From an uncultured Acetatifactor sp. (GTDB lineage: Bacteria > Bacillota > Clostridia > Lachnospirales > Lachnospiraceae), in contig CAJUFB010000001.1 in NCBI GenBank assembly GCA_910585805.1, positions 19,696 to 83,695 on the forward strand: 64,000 bases of DNA, read 5' to 3'. This document shows positions 46,008-53,809 of the stretch, one piece after another. The position numbers and the translations under genes were made by a program. Every line of letters begins with the position of its first letter. The stretch's first letter is position 1. The notes below the pieces were generated by a model. It was not told the DNA's origin. It worked only from the letters and a program-made list of their open reading frames with translations, and did no database searches.

Positions 46008-46274
46008 TTATTTTCTCAAGCCAAGCCTCTCGATCAGAGAACGATATCTCTCGATATCCTTCTTCTTCAAATACTCCAGAAATCCGCGTCTCTGGCCTAC
46101 CATTTTCAGCATGCCGCGGCGGGAATGATGGTCCTTGGGATTCACCTTCAGATGCTCGGTAAGCTCCTGGATCCTTGCCGTCAATACAGCCACCTGTACC
46201 TCAGGTGAACCGGTATCACCGGGTGTCCTGGCATATTCGTTCATGATAGCCGTCTTCTTTTCCTTTGAAATCAT
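46008..46274 (-). CDS. rpsO: Ribosomal protein S15
   Basis: 89 residues with no extension, exactly the usual length: KKTAIMNEYARTPGDTGSPE, LTEHLKVNPKDHHSRRG, LGLRK end. AGGAGG is seven bases before ATG 46274. S15 nucleates assembly of the 30S platform. Upstream in-frame codons lie in the structured leader. Confidence 0.97.
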   Translation of the reverse strand: MISKEKKTAIMNEYARTPGDTGSPEVQVAVLTARIQELTEHLKVNPKDHHSRRGMLKMVGQRRGFLEYLKKKDIERYRSLIERLGLRK

Positions 46275-46407
46275 TTTTCTTCCTCCTTCAATTTTTAGGA
46301 ATTGCGTCAGCACTTCCTTACTACCTGACACTAAGACCGGGTCGGAGTGTCCCTCGCCCGAGCGCCGGCTGAGACGGAATCTTTTCGTCCGTCTGTCACA
46401 CCATGTT
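46275..46407 (-). promoter_or_regulatory. Structured rpsO 5' leader (possible S15 autoregulation)
   Basis: About 130 nt from the predicted start site to the rpsO start. It holds AGACGGA/TCCGTCT around a nine-base loop and a GC-rich stretch (CAGCCGGCGCTCGG, then CCGACCCGG) able to fold further. S15 represses its own mRNA in several bacteria through different leader folds; whether this is one is not tested. Confidence 0.45.
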
Positions 46408-46436
46408 ATAATATCATATTTACGAAAAAATGTAAA
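46408..46436 (-). promoter_or_regulatory. Sigma-A promoter of rpsO
   Basis: Minus strand -35 TTTACA (46431-46436), 17-base spacer, -10 TATTAT (46408-46413). Confidence 0.65.
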
Positions 46437-46491
46437 CCTGAATTTTCCGCATCTTCTGCAAAATTATGAATTTCTTCATCCCGTTTCCCGG

Positions 46492-47529
46492 TTAATCCTG
46501 CAAAAGCCTCACATACTTCACCGGAGTGCGGTATGTGTAATTACTGATCTTGATCCCGCTCCTCTCATTGCTGGCATGCACTACCTGGCCGCCGCCGATG
46601 TAGATAGCCACATGGTTGATACTGCCCCTGCTGTTGCCGTAGAAAACAAGATCGCCAGGCTGCAGTTCCGATGCGGAGATCTTTGTCCCGTACCCCGCCT
46701 GAGAAGCCGCATGATGGGGCAGGGAAATGCCGTACTTCTTAAACACGCTCAACACGAAACCGGAACAGTCCGCTCCCTTGGTCAGGCTGGTGCCTCCCCA
46801 CACATATCGGTTGCCCACGAACTGCTTGGCATATTCCACCAGATCCACACGGACATCGGATACGCCCTGGCCGTAGAGCAGCTCCGTCATGGTGATAGCC
46901 GTATCCAGCTTTTCCGTCACCGTCACGTAGTCTGCCGATACATAGGCCTCATCCGCATCCACTGCCACCTTGATCCAGCCGTCCAGGGTCTCCAGATAGT
47001 CCATCTCCTCCCCTGAAGCCACCTGGGTCAGCACGGCGCTTTCCGTATTGGGTGCCTCCCTCACGTTCAGCCCGTCCCCGTTCACCACCACAACGGTATG
47101 GACGATCTCATTGGCTTTCACCCTGGCATCCGGCCCTGTCAGCAGATAGTCCATGCTCACATACCCTTCCACCTCGCCGGACTGAATATGCGCCCAGCCA
47201 TCCAGTACCTCCAGCACTTCGCAGGCGGAGTGCTTCGGCATCTTTCCCACCATCTTGCTGTCAGTGGAAGGCGCCTCCCGCACATTCAGGTTCCCGCTCT
47301 CCACATTTGCGATCCCGATATTGGTATAGCCCCAGGCCGCTCCCTGCGCCTGCTGGGCAAGCGCTATATACTCCTCTGTGGATAACTTCGTCTCCAGCAC
47401 GGATGTCACCCCCGCAGCCTGCAGTATGTTATCCATTTCACCGGCAGACACCGGCAGAGGGCTCAAAGCCATACAAAGCATAATACCTGCGGACGCTGCT
47501 GCAATCTTTTTCTTTCTCTGACTTTTCAT
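46492..47529 (-). CDS. Secreted SH3-NlpC/P60 peptidoglycan hydrolase
   Basis: 345 residues. Signal peptide (KKKIAAASAGIMLCMALSPL, cleavage after VSA-like site), two SH3b domains, each with a LNVREAP(S/N)T core at about 95 and 175, and a C-terminal NlpC/P60 endopeptidase: catalytic Cys in GADCSGFVLSVFKKYG, His in NHVAIYIGGGQVVHAS. Cleaves within the stem peptide. AGGAG precedes ATG 47529. Its strong promoter lies 270 bases upstream; the leader carries the R1/R2 composite repeat. Confidence 0.92.
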   Translation of the reverse strand: MKSQRKKKIAAASAGIMLCMALSPLPVSAGEMDNILQAAGVTSVLETKLSTEEYIALAQQAQGAAWGYTNIGIANVESGNLNVREAPSTDSKMVGKMPKHSACEVLEVLDGWAHIQSGEVEGYVSMDYLLTGPDARVKANEIVHTVVVVNGDGLNVREAPNTESAVLTQVASGEEMDYLETLDGWIKVAVDADEAYVSADYVTVTEKLDTAITMTELLYGQGVSDVRVDLVEYAKQFVGNRYVWGGTSLTKGADCSGFVLSVFKKYGISLPHHAASQAGYGTKISASELQPGDLVFYGNSRGSINHVAIYIGGGQVVHASNERSGIKISNYTYRTPVKYVRLLQD

Positions 47530-47548
47530 GTAATCACTCCTGTATTTT

Positions 47549-47748
47549 ATACTCATAGTCACAAACATTTGCCAACGTAAATATATACTGCGCACCGATT
47601 GAATTTGCAGTACAACCCGACTGCAGACCGCCAGCCAGGTACTTTCCTTGAGGCATCACTGTAAATCCTGGCGGTCTGCAGTATATAACGAATGAGCGCT
47701 TCCGCAATACAAAACAGGAAGGCGGTAAATAAATGCACTCACAGGTAT
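47549..47748. repeat. R1 repeat, copy d, interrupted by R2 copy b
   Basis: Left R1 part ATACTCATAGTCACAAACAT ... CAACGTAAA at 47549-47582; right R1 part TAACGAATGAGCGCTTCCGC ... ACTCACAGGTAT at 47684-47748. The 98-bp R2 lies between them. Removing R2 and one TA rebuilds an R1 like copy a. Confidence 0.75.
47586..47683. repeat. R2 repeat, copy b (98 bp, inserted in R1)
   Basis: TACTGCGCACCGATTGAATT ... GGCGGTCTGCAGTA, same length as copy a at 6280-6377 and nearly the same sequence, again flanked by TA on both sides. Confidence 0.8.
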
Positions 47749-47801
47749 ATCCATTACATTTTTGACAAATATATTACAGAATTATTAAGTTGTTACAAAA
47801 G

Positions 47802-47830
47802 ATTATACAGGCAGCATCCATTTCTGTCAA
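47802..47830 (-). promoter_or_regulatory. Consensus sigma-A promoter of the NlpC/P60 gene
   Basis: Minus strand -35 TTGACA (47825-47830), 17-base spacer, -10 TATAAT (47802-47807): a perfect match. Start near 47796, leader about 265 nt. Confidence 0.8.
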
Positions 47831-47958
47831 CCGCTTTCCCGGATTTTTTTACATAATTTTCATTCCATTGTCTTCCAGGCGTGTCTGGGGCCATAATGCC
47901 GGAAAGAACGTCCTCAGCCGCAATACACAGGGCATTGCCCGGGTTACCCGCCCGTCCG

Positions 47959-49590
47959 CTACTCATCCTCAGCCGTGATAACAGCAAACGCAATATTGGT
48001 AGCATGGTCCGCCACGCGCTCCAGGCCGGAGGCAATGTCGGAGAACATCATGCCGGCCTCCGGAGAACAGTCTCCTCTGGTCAGGCGCTGCACATGACTC
48101 CGCTGCATCTCCTTCTCCTTGGCATCCACCTGATCCTCCAGCGCGATGACATCCTTCATATGGCTCTCGTCGCTCCTGGCAAACATATCAATGGAATAAC
48201 GGATCAGCCGTGTGACCATCTCCAGCAAATCTCCCAGTTCCTTCAGCGCCTCCTTGCTGATGGTAACGCCCGTCTCCCTGCGCTGTCTGGCGGCATCCGC
48301 CACATTCTCCGCATGGTCGCCGATCCGCTCGATATCATTCACCACATGGAACAGGGCGCCGATGCTCTTCAGGTCTTCTATGGGCAGGGTGGTCTGGTTG
48401 ATCTTCACCAGATAGTCCGTGATGGCATGGTTCAGGAAATTAATGTTTTTCTCCACCTCGTAGACCTCTGCGATATCCTCCTCATCCAGCGTTACCAGGG
48501 CGTTCATGGCGCGGGTCAGGTTCTCACTGGCAAGGGAAGCCATACGGTCCAGCTCCTTAATGACCTCCACCACAGCAGTAGCCGGATTGAAGACAACCTT
48601 GTCTCCTATGTATTTCAGCTGATAGATTTCCCGGTAGTTTACCTTCTTGTCCTCTCCCGGCACACAGAGACAGGAAAGCCTGACAATAGCGTTGGAGAAA
48701 GGGAACAGGACGATCACCTGGAATATCTTGATGATGGTATGGGCATTTGCCACAAAACGGCCCTTATCCGAAGAAACCGCCCAGATCATATTCATCACCG
48801 GCTCTTCCAGCAAAAACAGGATGACATACAAAAGCGCCGTACCGATCACATTGAACCAGAAATGGATCAGCGCCGCCCTTTTCGCATCCTTCTTGCCTGC
48901 CATGGAAGCCAGAAGGGCAGTCGTACAGGCCCCGATATTACATCCCAGTATAATATAGAGGGAAATGCGCAGAGACAGCAGATCCTGATTGGCAAGCAGC
49001 AGCACAATACTGACCGTGACGGAAGAACTCTGAATAATGGTTGTCAAAACCAGACCCATCAGAGTCGCCACAAACGGCGTCTTCAAAGAGCCCATCAGAT
49101 TCACCACCTCAGGCACTTCCTTCATCCCTGCCATGGAACTGGACATGGTGCTCAGGCCCAGGAACAGGACACCGAAACCGATAATGATATCCGCGAATTT
49201 CTTTATCTTATCGTTTTTGCAGAACATCGCCACAAGGACACCTGCCAGCAAAATAATGGGGGCGTAAGCGGAAAGGTTAAATGAAACTAACTGTGACGTG
49301 ACTGTGGTACCGATATTGGCACCGAAAATAACACCTGCCGCCTGATACAGATTCATCAGTCCGGCATTGACAAAGCTGACCACCATGGCGGTACAGGCCG
49401 AGGAAGACTGGATGATGCCGGTAAATATGATACCGACTATCATGCCTGAAAAACGGTTGGTGGTAAAAATCTCAAGAATACGGCGGAGCTTGGCGCCGGC
49501 GACTTTCTCTATGGAATCGCTCATGACGCGCATGCCGAACAGGAACAGTCCCAGGCCTCCGGCCATTGATAATAGTATGCTTGCACTCAT
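47959..49590 (-). CDS. Na+/phosphate cotransporter with PhoU-like C-terminal domain
   Basis: 543 residues. The N-terminal two thirds is a NptA-type transporter with paired repeats (GLGLFLFGMRVMSDS, GIIQSSSACTAMVVSFV and TTIIQSSSVTVSIVLLL, the QSSS motif twice). The C-terminal 200 residues are helical and PhoU-like (DDLKSIGALFHVV-type helices, NDIERIGDHAENVADAA, SGLERVADHATNIAFAV). Takes up phosphate. No pst/pho genes nearby. Confidence 0.93.
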   Translation of the reverse strand: MSASILLSMAGGLGLFLFGMRVMSDSIEKVAGAKLRRILEIFTTNRFSGMIVGIIFTGIIQSSSACTAMVVSFVNAGLMNLYQAAGVIFGANIGTTVTSQLVSFNLSAYAPIILLAGVLVAMFCKNDKIKKFADIIIGFGVLFLGLSTMSSSMAGMKEVPEVVNLMGSLKTPFVATLMGLVLTTIIQSSSVTVSIVLLLANQDLLSLRISLYIILGCNIGACTTALLASMAGKKDAKRAALIHFWFNVIGTALLYVILFLLEEPVMNMIWAVSSDKGRFVANAHTIIKIFQVIVLFPFSNAIVRLSCLCVPGEDKKVNYREIYQLKYIGDKVVFNPATAVVEVIKELDRMASLASENLTRAMNALVTLDEEDIAEVYEVEKNINFLNHAITDYLVKINQTTLPIEDLKSIGALFHVVNDIERIGDHAENVADAARQRRETGVTISKEALKELGDLLEMVTRLIRYSIDMFARSDESHMKDVIALEDQVDAKEKEMQRSHVQRLTRGDCSPEAGMMFSDIASGLERVADHATNIAFAVITAEDE

Positions 49591-49669
49591 TTGTTATTCT
49601 CCCGAATGATTTTCCGCCAGGAAATGGTGAACCTCCTGACTGCGCCTTCAAGCCAACGCATGTCATTTC

Positions 49670-49698
49670 ATTTTACGGGAAAAGACAAAATTTTACAA
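49670..49698 (-). promoter_or_regulatory. Sigma-A promoter of the Na/Pi transporter gene
   Basis: Minus strand -35 TTGTAA (49693-49698), 17-base spacer, -10 TAAAAT (49670-49675). Confidence 0.6.
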
Positions 49699-49764
49699 TA
49701 GTTTTTCGAATAATTTTTTGAACGGCTATTACGAGAATGAAAAATCTAATTTAAATTTTTTAGA

Positions 49765-49806
49765 GAAAGCCTAACTTTCCCTTAAAAAAGTTAGACTTTC
49801 TTTTTT
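49765..49806. terminator. Bidirectional terminator next to the surface-protein fragment
   Basis: AGAAAGCCTAACTTT and AAAGTTAGACTTTCT form a 15-bp stem with one mismatch; T-run of six on plus, A/T-rich on minus. On minus it directly follows the stop of the fragment at 49814. Confidence 0.75.
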
Positions 49807-49813
49807 CCAAGCT

Positions 49814-50056
49814 TTACTTTTCCTTCCCTCTTCTGCCGTAAACTGCTATCCCAGTAATCAGACCCAGGCTCGTTACTGCCAACAGGCTCCAGAATATCAA
49901 ACGATTTTCATCTATGCAGTAAGTATCCCCGATATAGCCATCTTTCTCCTCTGTAGCTTCCACAGCCCCTCTGACTTCTGTCTCACCATGCTGTCCCGTG
50001 GCTGGTACCGTGGTATCCTTAACTTCCTTTGTTCCTGCTCTATCCTTTTGACATAA
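49814..50056 (-). pseudogene. Remnant C-terminus of a membrane-anchored surface protein
   Basis: 80 open codons with no start codon and an in-frame TGA just upstream. The peptide has a hydrophilic stretch with VPATG, acidic residues, then one hydrophobic segment (LIFWSLLAVTSLGLITGIAV) and a basic tail (YGRRGKEK). The layout is that of a cell-surface protein's C-terminal anchor, although VPATG is too far from the helix for a normal sorting signal. A good terminator follows. It looks like the surviving tail of a lost gene; the TA module starts at its upstream end. Confidence 0.6.
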
Positions 50057-50057
50057 T
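50029..50057 (+). promoter_or_regulatory. Candidate promoter of the toxin mRNA
   Basis: -35 TTGTTC (50029-50034), 17-base spacer, -10 CATAAT (50052-50057). Moderate match; start would be near 50064. A TTGACA at 50048 has no well-spaced -10. Confidence 0.4.
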
Positions 50058-50105
50058 CAGATTTATATAGTTGAGAAGAAAGCAGGATGCGGTTTTCTGA
50101 TGATG

Positions 50106-50128
50106 CCCTCTAGTCTTACGAAAGAGGG
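50106..50128 (+). promoter_or_regulatory. Hairpin hiding the toxin ribosome-binding site
   Basis: CCCTCT (50106-50111) pairs with AGAGGG (50123-50128). The right arm is the Shine-Dalgarno sequence (AGAGGGTGG) of the toxin start at 50137, so the fold would block translation, as in other type I toxin mRNAs. Confidence 0.6.
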
Positions 50129-50136
50129 TGGTGCCC

Positions 50137-50217
50137 ATGAGCGTGATGGAAGTCTTGACATTATTGCTTGTTATTTTCGCGGCTCTGTCTTACATAGACA
50201 ATCATAAAAAGAAATAA
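50137..50217 (+). CDS. Type I toxin: 26-residue single-helix membrane peptide
   Basis: Short ORF, ATG to TAA, 26 residues: MSVMEVLTLLLVIF, a short AALS, then YIDNHKKK. One membrane helix and a basic end with the Y-I-D-x-x-K pattern, as in the putative holin-like toxins and TxpA/BsrG-type peptides. AGAGGGTGG lies just upstream. A strong hairpin (50210-50254) begins in the last codons. A convergent promoter at 50316-50344 on minus would make an antisense RNA to the 3' half of this mRNA. Size, topology, hidden ribosome site and convergent RNA together support type I toxin-antitoxin; no single item would. Confidence 0.7.
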   Translation: MSVMEVLTLLLVIFAALSYIDNHKKK

Positions 50218-50309
50218 GCATCCCTTACCGTCCAAAGTGAGGATGCTTATTTCTGATTAGCAAATTTTCACGGAGGGCAAATCGGAACTCGTGTCCGATC
50301 AACCTTTCC
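50205..50309 (-). ncRNA. Predicted antisense antitoxin RNA
   Basis: About 105 nt, from near 50309 down to the T-run after the shared hairpin (minus strand TTTCTTTTT at about 50204-50213). It would be fully complementary to the last toxin codons and 3' region of the toxin mRNA. Convergent 3' overlap of this kind is the txpA/RatA and bsrG/SR4 arrangement. Confidence 0.6.
50210..50254. terminator. Shared hairpin terminator of toxin mRNA and antisense RNA
   Basis: Perfect 14-bp stem AGAAATAAGCATCC (50210-50223) with GGATGCTTATTTCT (50241-50254), extended by four inner pairs. The T-run is strong on minus and weaker on plus. Confidence 0.75.
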
Positions 50310-50315
50310 AATTCG

Positions 50316-50344
50316 ATTATACACTGGAGCCACATGCTTTTCAA
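50316..50344 (-). promoter_or_regulatory. Promoter of the antisense antitoxin RNA
   Basis: Minus strand -35 TTGAAA (50339-50344), 17-base spacer, -10 TATAAT (50316-50321): strong, better than the toxin promoter, as expected for an antitoxin. Confidence 0.7.
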
Positions 50345-50355
50345 GTGGCTCTTTT
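50327..50355 (+). terminator. Second plus-strand terminator of the toxin mRNA
   Basis: GAGCCAC (50327-50333) pairs with GTGGCTC (50345-50351), followed by TTTT. Read-through past the first hairpin would end here, making a longer toxin mRNA that covers the whole antisense gene. Confidence 0.6.
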
Positions 50356-50381
50356 AAAAACATCTGCCCAAAGTCTGCCGC

Positions 50382-51311
50382 CTAAACCTCCGCCCCGGCG
50401 GCAATATCCTGCTGCAGCTGCCTGCGCAGAGCCTCCACACTCTCAAATTTCCGCTCCGGCCTGTGAAAGGAATGCAGGTACACCTCCGCCTGCTGTCCGT
50501 AAATATCTCCGTCAAAGTCATAGAGATAAGACTCCACTCCCATAACCTTCTCGTGGGCAACTGTGGGTTTATATCCCACATTGGTGATAGCGCGATAGTT
50601 TTTCCCGCCTGCTCTTACGCTGGAAAAATAGACCCCGTTGGGCGGAAGCAGCTTATTCTTCTCAGGAAGTATATTGATTGTCGGAAAACCGATTCTTCTG
50701 CCGATATGATTACCGCTGACCACTTCTCCGGCGATCAGATAAGGCATCCCAAGCAGCTTACATGCTTCCTCCATCTCTCCTTTCTCCACCTTCGCCCGCA
50801 CCAGAGTGGAGCTGACTTCCTCCCTGTCCAGGCAGACCTTGTCTATGGTTTGAAAGCCGAACCCAAGCTCCGGACCCAGCCTCCGCAAAAGCTCCGCATT
50901 TCCCGCGCCTCCTGCCCCGAAAGACAGGTCTGTCCCTGCGGCCACAAAGCGCGCCTTCATCTGTCCCGCCAGGATATCCCTTGCGAAGGCTTCCGGCGGC
51001 GTAGCGGCAGTTTCCTTATTCAGCGGGAACTCGATCAGGATATCCACCCCCATCCGCTCAAATAAAAGCCGCTTTTCCGCCTTCATAGTCAGCTCCTTTC
51101 CGTCGGAACTGCCGAAAAAACAGGCCGGCGGCGGATCGAAGGTAAAAACACAGGCAGCCAGTCCATCCTTTTTGCGGGACAATATCTCCTCCAGAAGCCT
51201 TCTGTGGCCGATGTGTATCCCGTCAAATTTGCCGATGGCGGCTGCCGTCTCCACTCTTAAACAAATATCCGTTGTATTTGCTATGATTTCCAATATATAC
51301 TCACGCTCCAA
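50382..51311 (-). CDS. ribF: RibF, bifunctional riboflavin kinase/FAD synthetase
   Basis: 309 residues. N-terminal adenylyltransferase (GKFDGIHIGHRRLLEE, FDPPPACFF), C-terminal flavokinase (GRRIGFPTINILPEKNKLLP, NGVYFSSV, ESYLYDFDGDIYG). Makes FMN and FAD. Its first residues (MEREYILEII) are read from what looks like the end of an R1 fragment; a later start is possible. Last gene of the rimP-nusA operon. Confidence 0.93.
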   Translation of the reverse strand: MEREYILEIIANTTDICLRVETAAAIGKFDGIHIGHRRLLEEILSRKKDGLAACVFTFDPPPACFFGSSDGKELTMKAEKRLLFERMGVDILIEFPLNKETAATPPEAFARDILAGQMKARFVAAGTDLSFGAGGAGNAELLRRLGPELGFGFQTIDKVCLDREEVSSTLVRAKVEKGEMEEACKLLGMPYLIAGEVVSGNHIGRRIGFPTINILPEKNKLLPPNGVYFSSVRAGGKNYRAITNVGYKPTVAHEKVMGVESYLYDFDGDIYGQQAEVYLHSFHRPERKFESVEALRRQLQQDIAAGAEV

Positions 51312-51379
51312 AACAACTGCCCTGCAATAAAATCCGTACTTCGCACAGATTCCATTGTCATGTCAGTCTTTTTCCAAAG

Positions 51380-52285
51380 TCAGTCTTTCTCCAAAAACAT
51401 TTTTACAGGCTTATATCGCTTTTGCTCCGCCTCCCAGGCATAGATGCCGACGAAACTTTCATCCGGCCTGTATACACGAACCCATCTCCCCGGGGCATAG
51501 CTTTCCTTCTCCCGGGTCTGTTCCATCAAAAAGGCATTTCCATTGTCCACCAGACGGCAGAAGTCACTGCGCACATGAAGCGCCGGACATTCTGCAAATA
51601 CACTGTCCACAGGCAGCACAGCCTCCGGAAGCCGGTTATCATCCTTCAGCTTCTGCATTTCTCCCAAAGTACGGGCATTCTCCAGGCCAAAGGCCCCCAC
51701 TCTGGTCCGCTCCAGCTTCCTCATGGCGCCTCCGCAGCCCAGCTTTCCGCCGATATCCGCACAAAGTGTCCTGATGTAGGTCCCCTTGGTACAGACGACC
51801 CGAAAACGGACGACTGGTATAGCACACTCCAGTATTTCCAGTTCCCTGATCTTCACCGGACGTGCTTTCCGCTCCACTTCCTTTCCCGCTCTGGCCAGTT
51901 CATACAGTTTCTTTCCGTTGACCTTCAGTGCGGAATACATGGGCGGCACCTGCCCGTAATCTCCGATAAAGGAAAACGCAGCCTGGTATATCTGCGCTTC
52001 CGTGACCTCCACAGAATGCTCCGCCAGTACCTGCCCCGTGGTGTCCTGACTGTCCGTCTCCACCCCCAGGAGAAGTTCCGCCACATACTCCTTATCCCTG
52101 TCCGCAAGCATATCGCACAGCTTCGTGGCGCTTCCCAGGCACACGGGAAGCACGCCTGTTGCCATAGGATCCAGCGTTCCCGTGTGGCCGATTTTTTTCT
52201 GGCCGCAGATGCCCCTCATCTTCGCAACCACGTCATGGGAGGTGAAGCCCGCTTCCTTATATATCACTGTTATCCCGTTTATCAT
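51380..52285 (-). CDS. truB: TruB, tRNA pseudouridine-55 synthase
   Basis: 301 residues. INGITVIYKEAGFTSHDVV at the start, GHTGTLDPMATGVLPVC with the catalytic aspartate, and RVVCTKGTYIRTLCADIG. A C-terminal PUA-like domain follows. Starts 29 bases inside the end of nrnA, so translation is coupled. Confidence 0.95.
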   Translation of the reverse strand: MINGITVIYKEAGFTSHDVVAKMRGICGQKKIGHTGTLDPMATGVLPVCLGSATKLCDMLADRDKEYVAELLLGVETDSQDTTGQVLAEHSVEVTEAQIYQAAFSFIGDYGQVPPMYSALKVNGKKLYELARAGKEVERKARPVKIRELEILECAIPVVRFRVVCTKGTYIRTLCADIGGKLGCGGAMRKLERTRVGAFGLENARTLGEMQKLKDDNRLPEAVLPVDSVFAECPALHVRSDFCRLVDNGNAFLMEQTREKESYAPGRWVRVYRPDESFVGIYAWEAEQKRYKPVKMFLEKD

Positions 52286-53249
52286 GCTCCGATGTCCATT
52301 TCTTCAGCTGTTTTTCAATATGTAAAGAGAGATTGTTCACACAGTCATGGAAGGTACCCGACAGAGTGCAGCCTGCCGCCCGGGCATGCCCGCCGCCGCC
52401 GAAATAAGAAGCCACCTCCGCCACATTCACTTTCTCTCCGGAACGCATGCTCACTTTATACTCCAGCACGCCTGTCTGATACATAAAGATCGCGCACTCA
52501 ATTCCCTCGATATTGCGCAGCTGGTTCACAATGCCGTCCAGGTCCTTGGGCTCCGCATGATAAAACTCCATGGACTTTTTATCCAGGGCACTAACAATGC
52601 AGGTTCCTCCCAGGAAGCGGATGCTCTCCATAAGGGTCCTTCCCATGATCTGCGCCTGCACATAAGACTTCTGGTAAAAAGTCTCCTGTATCAGCCTGGG
52701 GAAATCAAAGCCGTAGCCGATCAGCTTCGCCGCCTTTTCAAGGGTAGCCGGAGTGGTATTGGAATACTGGAAGACACCCGTATCATGGATCATTCCGATA
52801 TAAATGGCCATGGCCATCTCCCTGTCCAGCCGATCCGGCTCCATCAGGTCATAGAGCACTTCACAGGTAGAACCCACATCCGGCATGATCAGATTGAGCC
52901 GGCAGCTTCCCTGGTTGCTGACATGATGGTCGATATTGATGGTCTTCTCCGCTTTCTGAACATATTTCTCCGCATCTCCCAGCCTGTCGGCCGCACAGTC
53001 CAGCACGAAAAACACATCAAAAGGAGCCTCCTCGGGAAAATCGGACCGAATCTCCTCAAAACCTTTGATCTCACTGAAAATATCTGCCGGCTGCTCCAGA
53101 AAAACTTCTACTTCCGCATGGGGAAAGCATTTCGAGAGGTACTGCCACAGCCCCAGACAGGCCCCTACACAGTCGCCGTCCGGCCTGACATGACCGCTGA
53201 TACCGATTCGCCCTGCACCCTTGCATTCCTCTAATATATTCAATTTCAT
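52257..53249 (-). CDS. nrnA: NrnA-type DHH phosphoesterase (nanoRNase/pAp phosphatase)
   Basis: 330 residues. DHH-DHHA1 protein: SGHVRPDGDCVGACLG (motif I), VLDCAADRLG (II), TINIDHHVSN (III, the DHH) and GGGGHARAAGCTLSG in DHHA1. Degrades very short RNAs and dephosphorylates pAp. The family start is MKLNILEECKGAGRIGISGH (53249), with an AAGGGAAAG upstream. Typical rbfA-nrnA-truB-ribF order. Confidence 0.93.
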   Translation of the reverse strand: MKLNILEECKGAGRIGISGHVRPDGDCVGACLGLWQYLSKCFPHAEVEVFLEQPADIFSEIKGFEEIRSDFPEEAPFDVFFVLDCAADRLGDAEKYVQKAEKTINIDHHVSNQGSCRLNLIMPDVGSTCEVLYDLMEPDRLDREMAMAIYIGMIHDTGVFQYSNTTPATLEKAAKLIGYGFDFPRLIQETFYQKSYVQAQIMGRTLMESIRFLGGTCIVSALDKKSMEFYHAEPKDLDGIVNQLRNIEGIECAIFMYQTGVLEYKVSMRSGEKVNVAEVASYFGGGGHARAAGCTLSGTFHDCVNNLSLHIEKQLKKWTSEHDKRDNSDI

Positions 53250-53395
53250 CTGTTCACTTTCCCTTCGCAAAATCTTCGTCCGGACACATATCGTCCGTTT
53301 TCTCCCCAACTATAGCGCCAGAGATCTCTCTGACCGTTTTTCCGTCATTCCGTTCCGTCTGTTCCCGCAGACAGTTACCGGCCTGTTATTCAGCC

Positions 53396-53809
53396 TTATG
53401 CCTCCCGGTCAGCGGATATTTCCTCCAGATCCTCCCGGCTCCTGACCGCTTCATCGTCCCGGGCGATTACCTCGTCGATCTTCTTCGCCATATTGACTCC
53501 GTACGCAATAGACTGATCCATCAGGAAGGTAATCTCCGGCGTATTGCGCAGATTCACCACTTTAGCCAGCCTGCTCCGGATAAAACCTTCCGCGCTCTTT
53601 AATCCTGCCAGCGTGGATGCCTGCACTTCCTCATTGCCTAGCACACTGATCCACACCTTACAGCTCTTCAGGTCCGGAGCCACCTCCACCGACACCACAC
53701 TTGTCCATGGACTGATCCGGGGATCTTTAATCTCCCCCCGGATCACCTCCGCCAGCACACGCTGCACTTCCCCGTTGATACGGGTATTTTTCACACTGTT
53801 CTTTCTCAT
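53396..53809 (-). CDS. rbfA: RbfA, 30S ribosome-binding factor
   Basis: 137 residues. KH-type fold; RVLAEVIRGEIKDPRIS near the start, VEVAPDLKSCKVWISVLG, and NLRNTPEITFLMDQSI. Helps mature the 16S 5' end and cold adaptation. The acidic C-terminal 25 residues are usual. Confidence 0.94.
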   Translation of the reverse strand: MRKNSVKNTRINGEVQRVLAEVIRGEIKDPRISPWTSVVSVEVAPDLKSCKVWISVLGNEEVQASTLAGLKSAEGFIRSRLAKVVNLRNTPEITFLMDQSIAYGVNMAKKIDEVIARDDEAVRSREDLEEISADREA

